Shown: in pieces, positions 1 through 6,316 of the stretch
Position numbering within the stretch: the stretch's first letter is position 1
Layout: every line of letters starts with the position of its first letter
Assembly (NCBI GenBank): GCA_964591565.1
Contig: CAZQEC010000010.1
Coordinates: forward strand, 1 to 26,777
Length of the DNA: 26,777 nt
Direction: 5' to 3'
Origin: CAZQEC01 sp964591565
Lineage (GTDB): Bacteria > Patescibacteriota > UBA1384 > CAJBMM01
Position numbers and translations under genes: made by a program
The notes under the pieces: generated by a model
Databases searched by the model: none
The model's input: the letters and a program-made list of their open reading frames with translations, nothing else
Told to the model about the DNA's origin: nothing

Positions 1-1
1 T

Positions 2-367
2 TTGGTGGCGGTAATAGTTATTTTAGTGACCATAAGTTCGCTAATTGGCGCGTTTTTTGATCTAAATGATCCACTGCATGCGAATCGTAATGGTTCGTAT
101 GGTCCTGTGGGCGCCAGTACCGATTTATCGTCGTTTGAAGCTTACAAAATTAGCAAATTAAGTTATCAAAATGAATCCAAAGATAGCAAGCCAACTTACA
201 CGCCGGACGATGCTACGTTGAAAGTGGCTTATGAATCCGAAAAAGCTAACGCTATTGATTCAGTGCGTCTGCAAGCTCAACGCACCATTACGGTGGATAT
301 TATCCTACTTATAGTAGCGGTATTGTTGTTTTGGCGCCACTGGATTTGGGTGACGGAGAAGAAATAA
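2..367 (+). CDS. Membrane protein, C-terminal part (gene starts before the window)
   Basis: The reading frame is open from the window edge to TAA at 365-367, so the true start is probably outside. The visible 121 residues have a hydrophobic segment at about 1-19, a polar middle of about 75 residues without cysteines, and a second hydrophobic segment at about 93-113 followed by a short basic tail ending EKK. This is a two-helix (or more) inner-membrane protein with an extracytoplasmic loop. No family motif is recognised. A hairpin terminator follows 24 bp after the stop, so this is the last gene of its transcript. Confidence 0.6.
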   Translation: MVAVIVILVTISSLIGAFFDLNDPLHANRNGSYGPVGASTDLSSFEAYKISKLSYQNESKDSKPTYTPDDATLKVAYESEKANAIDSVRLQAQRTITVDIILLIVAVLLFWRHWIWVTEKK

Positions 368-390
368 GTTATTTGAAAAGATCAGCGATC

Positions 391-423
391 AAAAAATCCT
401 GTCCGCTTGGGCGGGGTTTTTGG
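391..423 (+). terminator. Intrinsic terminator
   Basis: A CCGC/GCGG stem (402-405 with 411-414), extended by AAAAATCC against GGTTTTT, ends in a T run. It separates the partial membrane gene from the promoter at 464. Confidence 0.6.
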
Positions 424-463
424 TTTATTTATGGCAAATTAATGTAATTTTTTACGCCGACAT

Positions 464-492
464 TTGACAATTGGTTATAAATGTGCTAATAT
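464..492 (+). promoter_or_regulatory. Consensus sigma-70 promoter for the 569 gene
   Basis: TTGACA (464-469), a 17-bp spacer and TAATAT (487-492) form a near-perfect housekeeping promoter. Transcription would begin near 499, giving a leader of about 70 nt before the ATG at 569. Confidence 0.7.
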
Positions 493-568
493 TATAGTAA
501 ATATACAGGACATTAGTTCGCCACAAGGCGAATCTGGTTTCTGTAGCATCCCCACAAGGAGGGATAAA

Positions 569-1051
569 ATGACGGTAAAGAGGATGTTCGCAGTCCTTTT
601 TGCGATGATCCTGATCGGACCGAGCGCGGTACGGGCCGAGCTCGCCAAAGCGCAGGATGAGACCCCGCCCGCCCTTCAGGAGTCTATCGCCAGGGCGGCG
701 GAAGGCGCCTTGCGACGGCTCGGCGTCAAGGTTGAAGGCGCTGGCAAGGAAGAGTTGCGGAATATGGTGCGCCTCCACATCTCCGCCAAAGCTGTCGAGG
801 AGATGGCAAAAGCGACGGACGCGGTGATCCTTCTTGCGATCTTCAGCGACGCCATCAAGTCGCCGAAGGAGATGGAGAAAATTGGGGTCAAATCCGAACA
901 TCTCCAGGCTGTGGCGAAAGAACTCGGCCGTTTCGCCAGCCGGCGTATAAAGCCAATTCTGGATAAAGCCAAGAAGGTCGTTGGATCGGAACTACCTCCC
1001 GATCCGAAACCGGATGAAAAGGAGGTGAAACCAGAGGCATCCATCCGATAA
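569..1051 (+). CDS. Small exported protein of unknown function
   Basis: The chosen start at 569 has AAGGAGG (556-562) six bases upstream; the frame is open from further upstream but without a ribosome site. The 160-residue product begins with a typical signal peptide (KRMF, a hydrophobic core at about 6-17, then AVRA before a likely cleavage near residue 22). The mature part is charged and mainly helical (repeated Ala, Lys, Glu) and ends in a Pro/Lys/Glu-rich tail, so it is probably periplasmic or released. I do not recognise a family. The gene stands alone between its own consensus promoter and a 12-bp-stem terminator. Its codons favour G and C at third positions far more than the flanking genes do, which suggests recent arrival. 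Confidence 0.65.
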   Translation: MTVKRMFAVLFAMILIGPSAVRAELAKAQDETPPALQESIARAAEGALRRLGVKVEGAGKEELRNMVRLHISAKAVEEMAKATDAVILLAIFSDAIKSPKEMEKIGVKSEHLQAVAKELGRFASRRIKPILDKAKKVVGSELPPDPKPDEKEVKPEASIR

Positions 1052-1057
1052 AACCCC

Positions 1058-1089
1058 CCCCCGACCGCGTCGTTACGCGGTCGGGGGTT
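1058..1089 (+). terminator. Strong hairpin terminator after the 569 gene
   Basis: A perfect 12-bp stem (1058-1069 with 1076-1087) with a 6-nt loop begins seven bases after the stop codon. The T tract is short (TT), so this may act as a transcript end or mRNA stabiliser as much as a classical terminator. Confidence 0.6.
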
Positions 1090-1173
1090 GCTATTACCCC
1101 TCAATCTTTTTTGTTGCATGATTACACGGTTTATGTAGAGTAAAGATAAGGGTTCAATAAATTGGAGGAGATA

Positions 1174-2112
1174 ATGAATAAATGGAAAGTGAATAAATTT
1201 CTGGTCGGACTAATAATTTTGCTTGTCGGAGTATTAATTGGTGTCACAGTCGTTAAAACACCCGGCAGTGCGGATGTGGCTCCGATCACAGGTGTTAGCA
1301 AGACCGACAAAGCCACAAGTGCGGATTCGATCAAGCAATCGCTTGATTTTGACAAACTGTTTGACACTACTTCACCAGACCCATCATATACATTTCCTAC
1401 TTGTGCTTATGATCAGGGATGGCCAGCGCAAGTTGACGCAAACGGTGGTGCGGTAAAAATTCATTTTACCGGTATTGGTAACACTACTTTTAAGATGGAA
1501 CGAGACGCCGTAAAAAGTGATTTGCAATCTTATCTCAATAGCCAAATGTCTAGTTTGAACAACCAGTTACTTAATTATTACCAAGGCAATTGGGGCAGTC
1601 GCGAGGGGGCAGAGTACGGATTACAGCAGAATATGTCTCTTTTTAATGACAAATTAGGAGTTTGGTTGGCAGGACGCTCCAAAAATTCATTGTCCAAAGT
1701 AAAGAATATTACCCTGGACGATGCGGTTGAGTATTATCAGACTGGTATTAAATGGTCTAAAGGCATTAGAATGTTTGCCGGTGATGGTTATAAACTTTAT
1801 GATTACAGTCTTAACGATCAAGATTTCGATGCGAATGTTAATTTAAGCGTTTTGGGTCAAAACCCTGGGCTAAACGTAAGCGCGAAATGGAAACTTGGCG
1901 GTGATTGGCGGCTACACGCGCTTTATGATCCCTGCCCTGGGTTAGGTATTACAACTGGTGGTGTATCCGGGCTGGGCAGGCACACTGCAAAACTTGAAAT
2001 TACCGCACCAGGTGTAAAATTAACAGATGGTTCAATCATTACTGTCAAAGGCACCATTAATCTCAAGCCAACTGGTGCTATGGGTATGTTGAACGCAGGC
2101 TATAAATTCTAA
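1174..2112 (+). CDS. Membrane-anchored or secreted protein of unknown function
   Basis: The ATG at 1174 is preceded by GGAGGAG (1164-1170). The 312-residue product has an N-terminal hydrophobic anchor at about residues 9-28 with basic residues in front, and the remainder is predicted outside. Visible features are a helical Gln/Asn/Ser-rich stretch at about 110-150 and a C-terminal half rich in beta-type sequence with alternating hydrophobic residues. Only a few cysteines occur, one in FPTCAYD near residue 78 and one in DPCPG. No known domain is recognised. Codon use matches the AT-richer background, unlike the preceding gene. A bidirectional-looking terminator follows at 2128. Confidence 0.6.
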   Translation: MNKWKVNKFLVGLIILLVGVLIGVTVVKTPGSADVAPITGVSKTDKATSADSIKQSLDFDKLFDTTSPDPSYTFPTCAYDQGWPAQVDANGGAVKIHFTGIGNTTFKMERDAVKSDLQSYLNSQMSSLNNQLLNYYQGNWGSREGAEYGLQQNMSLFNDKLGVWLAGRSKNSLSKVKNITLDDAVEYYQTGIKWSKGIRMFAGDGYKLYDYSLNDQDFDANVNLSVLGQNPGLNVSAKWKLGGDWRLHALYDPCPGLGITTGGVSGLGRHTAKLEITAPGVKLTDGSIITVKGTINLKPTGAMGMLNAGYKF

Positions 2113-2127
2113 AACGGTTTTGCTGAT

Positions 2128-2165
2128 ACACAAAAAATCCAGCCATCTGGCCGGATTTTTTGTGT
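2128..2165 (+). terminator. Intrinsic terminator, probably bidirectional
   Basis: ACACAAAAAATCC (2128-2140) is complementary to GGATTTTTTGTGT (2153-2165), with an inner GCC/GGC pair. The A and T runs lie on both sides, so it could also end minus-strand transcripts from the tRNA locus at 2240. Confidence 0.75.
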
Positions 2166-2239
2166 TACCTCGGTTAAGAGCCTATTCTTTTGTTTCGAGT
2201 TAACTGTTGAATGTTAATTGTTGCTCGCCAAGGACGGGC

Positions 2240-2434
2240 TGGAGCCGAATGCGGGAATCGGACCCACATATCTACTTTACCTGTCCGCCGTACATTCGCC
2301 GACTTTGGAGCCGACAGCCGGATTTGAACCGGCGACCTTTACTTTACGAAAGTACTGCTCTACCAACTGAGCTATGTCGGCGTGCACTATGGAAGGCGGG
2401 CGAAAGTAGTGTTCTACCATTAAACTAATTCGGC
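2240..2434 (-). tRNA. Interrupted tRNA-Thr(CGU): exons 2434-2401 and 2279-2240
   Basis: On the minus strand, 2434-2401 holds a 34-nt 5' half: acceptor GCCGAAT, D-arm GTTT-AATGGTA-GAAC, anticodon stem CTACT, then TTCG. After 121 bp, 2279-2240 holds the 3' half: TAA, anticodon stem AGTAG, variable ATAT, T-stem GTGGG/CCCGC with loop TCCGATT, acceptor ATTCGGC, then T and an encoded CCA. The acceptor (7/7) and anticodon (5/5) helices pair perfectly across the gap. Joined, they make a normal 74-nt tRNA with loop TTCGTAA, anticodon CGU. The interruption falls after nucleotide 35 (34 is also possible because of a shared G). The insert carries a complete tRNA-Thr(CGU). Whether the outer gene is spliced and functional cannot be read from DNA. 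Confidence 0.8.
2306..2381 (-). tRNA. tRNA-Thr(CGU), complete, nested inside the interrupted tRNA-Thr
   Basis: This is a full 76-nt cloverleaf: acceptor GCCGACA/TGTCGGC, D-arm GCTC/GAGC, anticodon loop TTCGTAA (CGU), T-arm GCCGG-TTCAAAT-CCGGC, discriminator U and encoded CCA. The anticodon stem has one mismatch at 27-43. Its D- and T-arms differ clearly from those of the outer tRNA, so it is not a simple tandem copy. It is contained wholly within the insert at 2280-2400. Confidence 0.92.
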
Positions 2435-2495
2435 GTATTCGCTATGACACGATGCATGCAATTCGTCTATTAGTATACCCTTTTTTCTGTTCTTC

Positions 2496-2551
2496 GTCAT
2501 CCATTTCCATCATCCATCATCCATCATCCATCATCCATCCTCTATCTTCCG
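2496..2551 (+). repeat. CCATCAT tandem array ending TCTTCCGA (orphan tRNA-flank arm)
   Basis: A 7-bp unit (CCATCAT) is repeated about four times, with degenerate units on both sides, and ends in CTCTATCTTCCGA. The same pyrimidine-rich composition and TCCGA end mark the upstream arms of the tRNAs at 10641, 10841 and 17106, but no tRNA follows here. Confidence 0.6.
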
Positions 2552-2612
2552 AGCTCTGTATCCCTGTGTGCATATACATAATGAACGAAAGTTCAAGCAC
2601 ATTTCCAAATTA

Positions 2613-2660
2613 GCTAGGTGGGCGACGGGCGCCTAGCAACCGTGAGCACAGTGCTCGTGG
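2613..2660 (+). promoter_or_regulatory. Two-hairpin 5' leader of the HAF-repeat gene
   Basis: Hairpin 1 pairs GCTAGG (2613-2618) with CCTAGC (2632-2637). Hairpin 2 pairs GAGCAC (2644-2649) with GTGCTC (2651-2656) and extends outward through G·U pairs to 2640/2660. The likely ribosome site AGGAG lies about 20 nt further on. No known riboswitch class is matched. Confidence 0.35.
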
Positions 2661-2694
2661 GTAAATATCTCGTCGCATTAGGAGAAGTAGGAAG

Positions 2695-3666
2695 ATGAAG
2701 CGCGTAAATATGACTGTTTTGATGTTCGTGCTGTTCGTAATTGGATCTGCGTCTGCGATGGCGCAGAAGTACGCTCCAGTCGATCTGAGTGCCGGATTCC
2801 CGGGCAACAGTTGGGCGTTCGCAATCAGTGCCAACGGCACTGTCGCGGGGGCCTATTACACGAATCAGTTTCACTCGGTCGTCATGAAGCCGGCGGTGCT
2901 ATCGCTACAGACCCTTTTCGATCGCGGTGATCGAGTCACTGGGATCAACGACGCCGGTGTTGCGGTCGGATTTGCCGATGATCTTCAGGGTTACCAGCGC
3001 GCGGTGCGCTGGGATGCGGATGGGACACCGACGCAATTACTTGTGGGAGATGTGGCCACGCTTGGGGGAATCAACAACACGGGAGTCATTGTCGGTACAG
3101 CCAGACGACGCGCTGTGGTGATTGTCGGTGATGTACCAACCAACCTTCCACTTCCCGCCGGATACGGGTTTTCCAGCGGATATGCCATTAGCGACAAAAC
3201 TTCAGTCGCCGGCAACGTGTCCAACGACGGATACTTTACCCAACCAGCCCTGTGGGATAAGTATGGCAACGTTAAGGTGTATCCGAACCTCGGGGGCGGC
3301 TTCGGTGCTCTCTTGGGAATCAACAACCGGGGCAAGGGTGTTGGATGGTCGTTTGTCAACGGCAATCAACGCGCTGTGTTGGCCAATCCGACCTCAAGTG
3401 TGCTAAAGGACCTCGGCACGCTTGGTGGGTTCATCTCAATCGCGTACGGCATCAACGATGCCGGCGTCACGGTTGGGGCTAGCGATGACCAGTTCGGCAA
3501 ACGGCAGGCGTTCATTTACAAGAACGGACGCATGCGCCAATTGCCCCGCACGGTGGGCATGGTGCAGGCCGAGGCGTACGGCATTAACTACAACGGCGTC
3601 ATTGTCGGCGCCCAGTGGGACGCAAACGGTGGCATTCACGCTACAATGTGGATGCCGACCTGGTAG
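2695..3666 (+). CDS. Exported HAF-repeat protein
   Basis: The 323-residue product starts with a signal peptide (KRVN, a hydrophobic core, then ASAMAQ before a likely cut at about residue 24). The mature protein consists of degenerate repeats of about 40-50 residues carrying the signature G-I-N-[DN]-x-G-x-x-V-G: GINDAGVAVG, GINNTGVIVG, GINNRGKGVG, GINDAGVTVG and GINYNGVIVG. This matches the 'probable extracellular repeat, HAF family', whose members are thought to form beta-propeller-like surface or secreted proteins of unknown ligand. AGGAG lies ten bases before the ATG and a second weak AGGA nearer. The gene is monocistronic with a folded leader and its own GC-rich terminator. Its base composition is much more GC-rich than the sigma-factor operon next to it, pointing to transfer. 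Confidence 0.8.
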   Translation: MKRVNMTVLMFVLFVIGSASAMAQKYAPVDLSAGFPGNSWAFAISANGTVAGAYYTNQFHSVVMKPAVLSLQTLFDRGDRVTGINDAGVAVGFADDLQGYQRAVRWDADGTPTQLLVGDVATLGGINNTGVIVGTARRRAVVIVGDVPTNLPLPAGYGFSSGYAISDKTSVAGNVSNDGYFTQPALWDKYGNVKVYPNLGGGFGALLGINNRGKGVGWSFVNGNQRAVLANPTSSVLKDLGTLGGFISIAYGINDAGVTVGASDDQFGKRQAFIYKNGRMRQLPRTVGMVQAEAYGINYNGVIVGAQWDANGGIHATMWMPTW

Positions 3667-3676
3667 GCAGATGATC

Positions 3677-3721
3677 AGCGCGCCCCCTAGAGGCTACTCC
3701 CGGGGGCGCTACTCTTATCTT
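3677..3721 (+). terminator. Terminator of the HAF-repeat gene
   Basis: AGCGC..CCCCC (3677-3687) pairs with GGGGGCGCT (3702-3710) with one bulged base, followed by the T-rich ACTCTTATCTTTA. Confidence 0.65.
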
Positions 3722-3726
3722 TAGTC

Positions 3727-3835
3727 GTCATCGCGATCCCTCGTAGCTTCAGCGAAGTGGGAGTGGCGATCTTCCAACGTTGGGAAAACATCAATCTTTG
3801 TAGATTGCCACGTCGCTTACGTTTCTCGCAATGAC
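3727..3835. repeat. MITE-like palindromic intergenic repeat
   Basis: The ends are inverted copies: GTCATCGCGA at the left and TCGCAATGAC at the right. Internal pairing continues (AGCGAAGTGG..GGCGATCT against AGATTGCCACGTCGCT). It has the look of the widespread bacterial intergenic repeat family ending in CTCGCAATGAC. It contains no ORF. Its right end supplies the putative -35 (ATGACA) of the sigma-factor gene at 3869. Confidence 0.6.
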
Positions 3836-3860
3836 AATTAAGATATAAATCAGCTACAAT
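3831..3860 (+). promoter_or_regulatory. Promoter of the ECF sigma operon, leaderless
   Basis: ATGACA (3831-3836), an 18-bp spacer and TACAAT (3855-3860) lie just eight bases before the ATG at 3869. Transcription should therefore start within about two bases of the start codon. No Shine-Dalgarno site is present. Confidence 0.5.
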
Positions 3861-3868
3861 AAATAATA

Positions 3869-4381
3869 ATGACCGAAACACAAATATATGACCAAAACTT
3901 TAAACGCATTTACCGCTTTTTGTATTACAAATCTGTCAAACCGCCGCAGGAAATTGAGGATGTAGTGCAAGAGGTTTTTTTGTTATTTTTTGCTAAATAC
4001 GATTGTACTAAAATGAGTGAGGTGGAGGCGGCAAAAATTTTATTTGGCATCACCAAAAATAAATACAAAGAGTGGGTCAGGGCAAGCATTAAACATCAAA
4101 CTTTTGAACTTTTTGACAACAATCACGCCGACGAAACTTTCGAGGATTATGTGGATGAGGAATATGAATATCGGCTTGATAGTTTTCGTCACAAAGCCCA
4201 TTCCGCCATTAAATTGCTTAATCCGACGCTTAGACAAGTGATGACCATGCGTTTTATAGATGGTCTAACGCGGCACGAGATCGCCGAAAAGTTAGGGATA
4301 AAGGAAAAGCACGTGCACGTTTATCAACGCCGAGGCATTGCCGCCTTACAAAAGATGATAAATGAAGACAGTATCCCCTAG
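3869..4381 (+). CDS. ECF-type RNA polymerase sigma factor
   Basis: The 170-residue protein has the two-domain ECF layout. Sigma region 2 lies at about residues 8-70, with the core-binding signature IEDVVQEVFLLFF and a following KYKEWVRAS. After an acidic linker, region 4 lies at about 112-165, with LNPTLRQVMTMRFIDGLTRHEIAEKLGIKEKHVHVYQRRGIAAL, a helix-turn-helix that would read the -35 element. Length and motif order fit the family. Twenty-five bases downstream begins a single-span membrane protein that is probably its anti-sigma partner. Regulation is therefore likely by sequestration at the membrane, and expression begins from a leaderless promoter. What the sigma factor controls cannot be told from this window. 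Confidence 0.88.
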   Translation: MTETQIYDQNFKRIYRFLYYKSVKPPQEIEDVVQEVFLLFFAKYDCTKMSEVEAAKILFGITKNKYKEWVRASIKHQTFELFDNNHADETFEDYVDEEYEYRLDSFRHKAHSAIKLLNPTLRQVMTMRFIDGLTRHEIAEKLGIKEKHVHVYQRRGIAALQKMINEDSIP

Positions 4382-4406
4382 CGCATATACATATTAGAGA
4401 AGGAAA

Positions 4407-6287
4407 ATGAAAAAAGATCAAAAATTCAACAAAGCCCTGAACGCCAGCTTACTAAGACCATTGTCTGATGAGCAAATTAGCGGTGCCAAAAATCGGGTTT
4501 GGGCGGCCATTGAGCGTGAAAAAGCGACCAAAGCGGCTATATCGTTCTTTTCGTTCTCATTTAACCGTCAACTGGTGCCAGTTCTAGCCACTTACAGTTT
4601 AATTATCGCTATTTTAATCGGCTCGGCGTTCGCTCTATTACCAAGTAATGAACAAACCCAAACCATTGCCATCATTAAAAAAACGTTGCAGATTGATCAA
4701 GTTCCAAACACAACAAATGATCAGCCGACCGATAGTGCAAATAATGATATCGCGCCAAACAATTCTACGATCACACCCGGCGCGGATACTAATAATGATG
4801 TTATTCCGACTAAATCTACTTATACCAATACTGAATTGGCGTTTAGCGTTGAATTGCCGGGCAAGTTTGAAAAGATACCGTCGAACTTATCTAAACCCGG
4901 TTTTGCACAAAAGGATCAATTAGATGTAGTTTCAACTGATAAATCAAAATCAACTTTGGCGGTATATACTGCAGAAAATGATCAGAATCAAAGTATTACG
5001 GATTGGGTGAAAACACACAACATTGGTGGCGATCAAAGTGAGATATCATTTGGTAGTTTTAATGGGGTGATTGTGAAAAGTAAACCAATTGCTCGGGGCA
5101 TATTCTCGTCCTTTGTAGCTCATGCCACGAGTCAGGCGACTGAAGATTTTTACACTGTAAAAAACGGCGACATTTTACTTTTGAGCGCGCAGTCGAGTGA
5201 ATTATTAACGCCGCCAAACTACAACGATTCGTTCAAAACGTTTAAGCGATCGCCAATGAAAGTGACGCGAAGCAAGTTTGCTTATGCGGAGTATGATGGC
5301 AAGATTTACATACTTGGTGGGAATACGAACCCAATAAAACGGGGAGCTGGCTCATCGCTTGTTGATAATATCACCCGATATGATCCAGATCTGGATACTT
5401 GGACAGATTTAGCCGCTTTGCCAGATCTACTCGCATTCGTTGGCAGAGGGTCACGCTTGCTATCCCCTTTGGTTCAAGCAGTGGCTATAAAAGGCAAGAT
5501 TTACTACCTGCCTCAATTCTTTAGTCAGCAAGAAGATGGCAAAACTCCTGTTGGCGTTTACGATATTGCCACAAATATGTGGGAAATGACAACCATAACA
5601 AATACCGATATGATTAAAAATCATGAGTATAATGAACCAAACGGCATAAATAAACCGGCAGTGTTTTCAAGTGGAGACCAAATATATTTTGTTGGTGGAT
5701 ATTATTTTACTGGCAATAACATTACTCTTAATTACGGTCTCCAACGCCAGCTTCTAGCTTCAAATGAGGTGTTTGCTTTCTCACCGCCAACTAACCAATG
5801 GATAAAGTTACCAAATATGAACGTAGCCCGTAACAGCCCAGCTATGACTATGCATAACGGTCGGCTCTTCGTTACATATGGAAATAATGGAAGTAATGGA
5901 GATTTGTCAGATCTTGGGTATAATTTTGAACATTCTGGTTTAACTCCAACCGTTGAATATTTTGATTTTACGCAAAATAAATGGGTGCAAACTAAAAACT
6001 TTCCCGATATGAATTTCATTAATCCACCTAATCTTGTTGACATCAGCGGTTCGTTATACCTGTTTGGTAAATATACCACGATAGACAAAGACGTTGATGA
6101 CAGCTGGAAAGACATTATTGTTCAAGCTTACTCTTATGACGATGCCACCACCGAGTGGAAATACGTTACTCAACAGTTTAATATCACCAACTTAACCGGT
6201 GTTATAGGCATGGGCTCTTCGGCATACTTGTTGGGCGGCACAAGAGATTCTACCTACATCACCGAATTTGTACCAAAACCAAAATAA
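4407..6287 (+). CDS. Transmembrane anti-sigma-like protein with outside PsbP-like and Kelch domains
   Basis: The ATG at 4407 follows GAAGGA. The 626-residue protein has a cytoplasmic N-terminus of about 55 residues (LRPLSDEQISGAKNRVWAAI), shaped like short anti-sigma domains encoded next to ECF factors, with no zinc-binding HxxxCxxC. One membrane helix lies at about 56-78, then a Thr/Asn/Pro-rich linker at about 80-135. A PsbP-like domain occupies about 137-275 (TNTELAFSVELPGKFEKIP). The C-terminus, about 280-626, has Kelch-type repeats with YDPDLDTWTDL, YDIATNMWEM, FSPPTNQWIKLPNM, YFDFTQNKWVQ and YSYDDATTEWKY plus GG pairs such as ILGGN, FVGGYY and LLGGT. A beta-propeller outside the cell could sense a sugar or protein and release the sigma factor. 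The domain calls are well supported; the signalling role is inferred from gene order. Confidence 0.75.
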   Translation: MKKDQKFNKALNASLLRPLSDEQISGAKNRVWAAIEREKATKAAISFFSFSFNRQLVPVLATYSLIIAILIGSAFALLPSNEQTQTIAIIKKTLQIDQVPNTTNDQPTDSANNDIAPNNSTITPGADTNNDVIPTKSTYTNTELAFSVELPGKFEKIPSNLSKPGFAQKDQLDVVSTDKSKSTLAVYTAENDQNQSITDWVKTHNIGGDQSEISFGSFNGVIVKSKPIARGIFSSFVAHATSQATEDFYTVKNGDILLLSAQSSELLTPPNYNDSFKTFKRSPMKVTRSKFAYAEYDGKIYILGGNTNPIKRGAGSSLVDNITRYDPDLDTWTDLAALPDLLAFVGRGSRLLSPLVQAVAIKGKIYYLPQFFSQQEDGKTPVGVYDIATNMWEMTTITNTDMIKNHEYNEPNGINKPAVFSSGDQIYFVGGYYFTGNNITLNYGLQRQLLASNEVFAFSPPTNQWIKLPNMNVARNSPAMTMHNGRLFVTYGNNGSNGDLSDLGYNFEHSGLTPTVEYFDFTQNKWVQTKNFPDMNFINPPNLVDISGSLYLFGKYTTIDKDVDDSWKDIIVQAYSYDDATTEWKYVTQQFNITNLTGVIGMGSSAYLLGGTRDSTYITEFVPKPK

Positions 6288-6316
6288 ATGTAATAATAAA
6301 TCAACAAGGAGAAAAA

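Noticed and set aside
452..1119. Two long minus-strand frames opposite the 569 gene
   Set aside because: They are shadows caused by its GC-rich third positions; they lack ribosome sites, while the plus gene has promoter, SD and signal peptide.
2280..2400. Group I or group II self-splicing intron in the tRNA
   Set aside because: The insert is only 121 bp and 76 of these are a tRNA; no room remains for a catalytic core.
2207..2428. Plus-strand frame of 73 codons over the Thr locus
   Set aside because: It is antisense to the nested tRNA-Thr genes and has no coding signature.
2496..2551. CRISPR array
   Set aside because: The 7-bp units are directly adjacent with no spacers; it is a tandem microsatellite-like repeat.
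2613..2694. Glutamine-type or other known riboswitch before the HAF-repeat gene
   Set aside because: AGAAGTAGGA slightly resembles the end of the glnA motif, but the conserved 5' core is missing.
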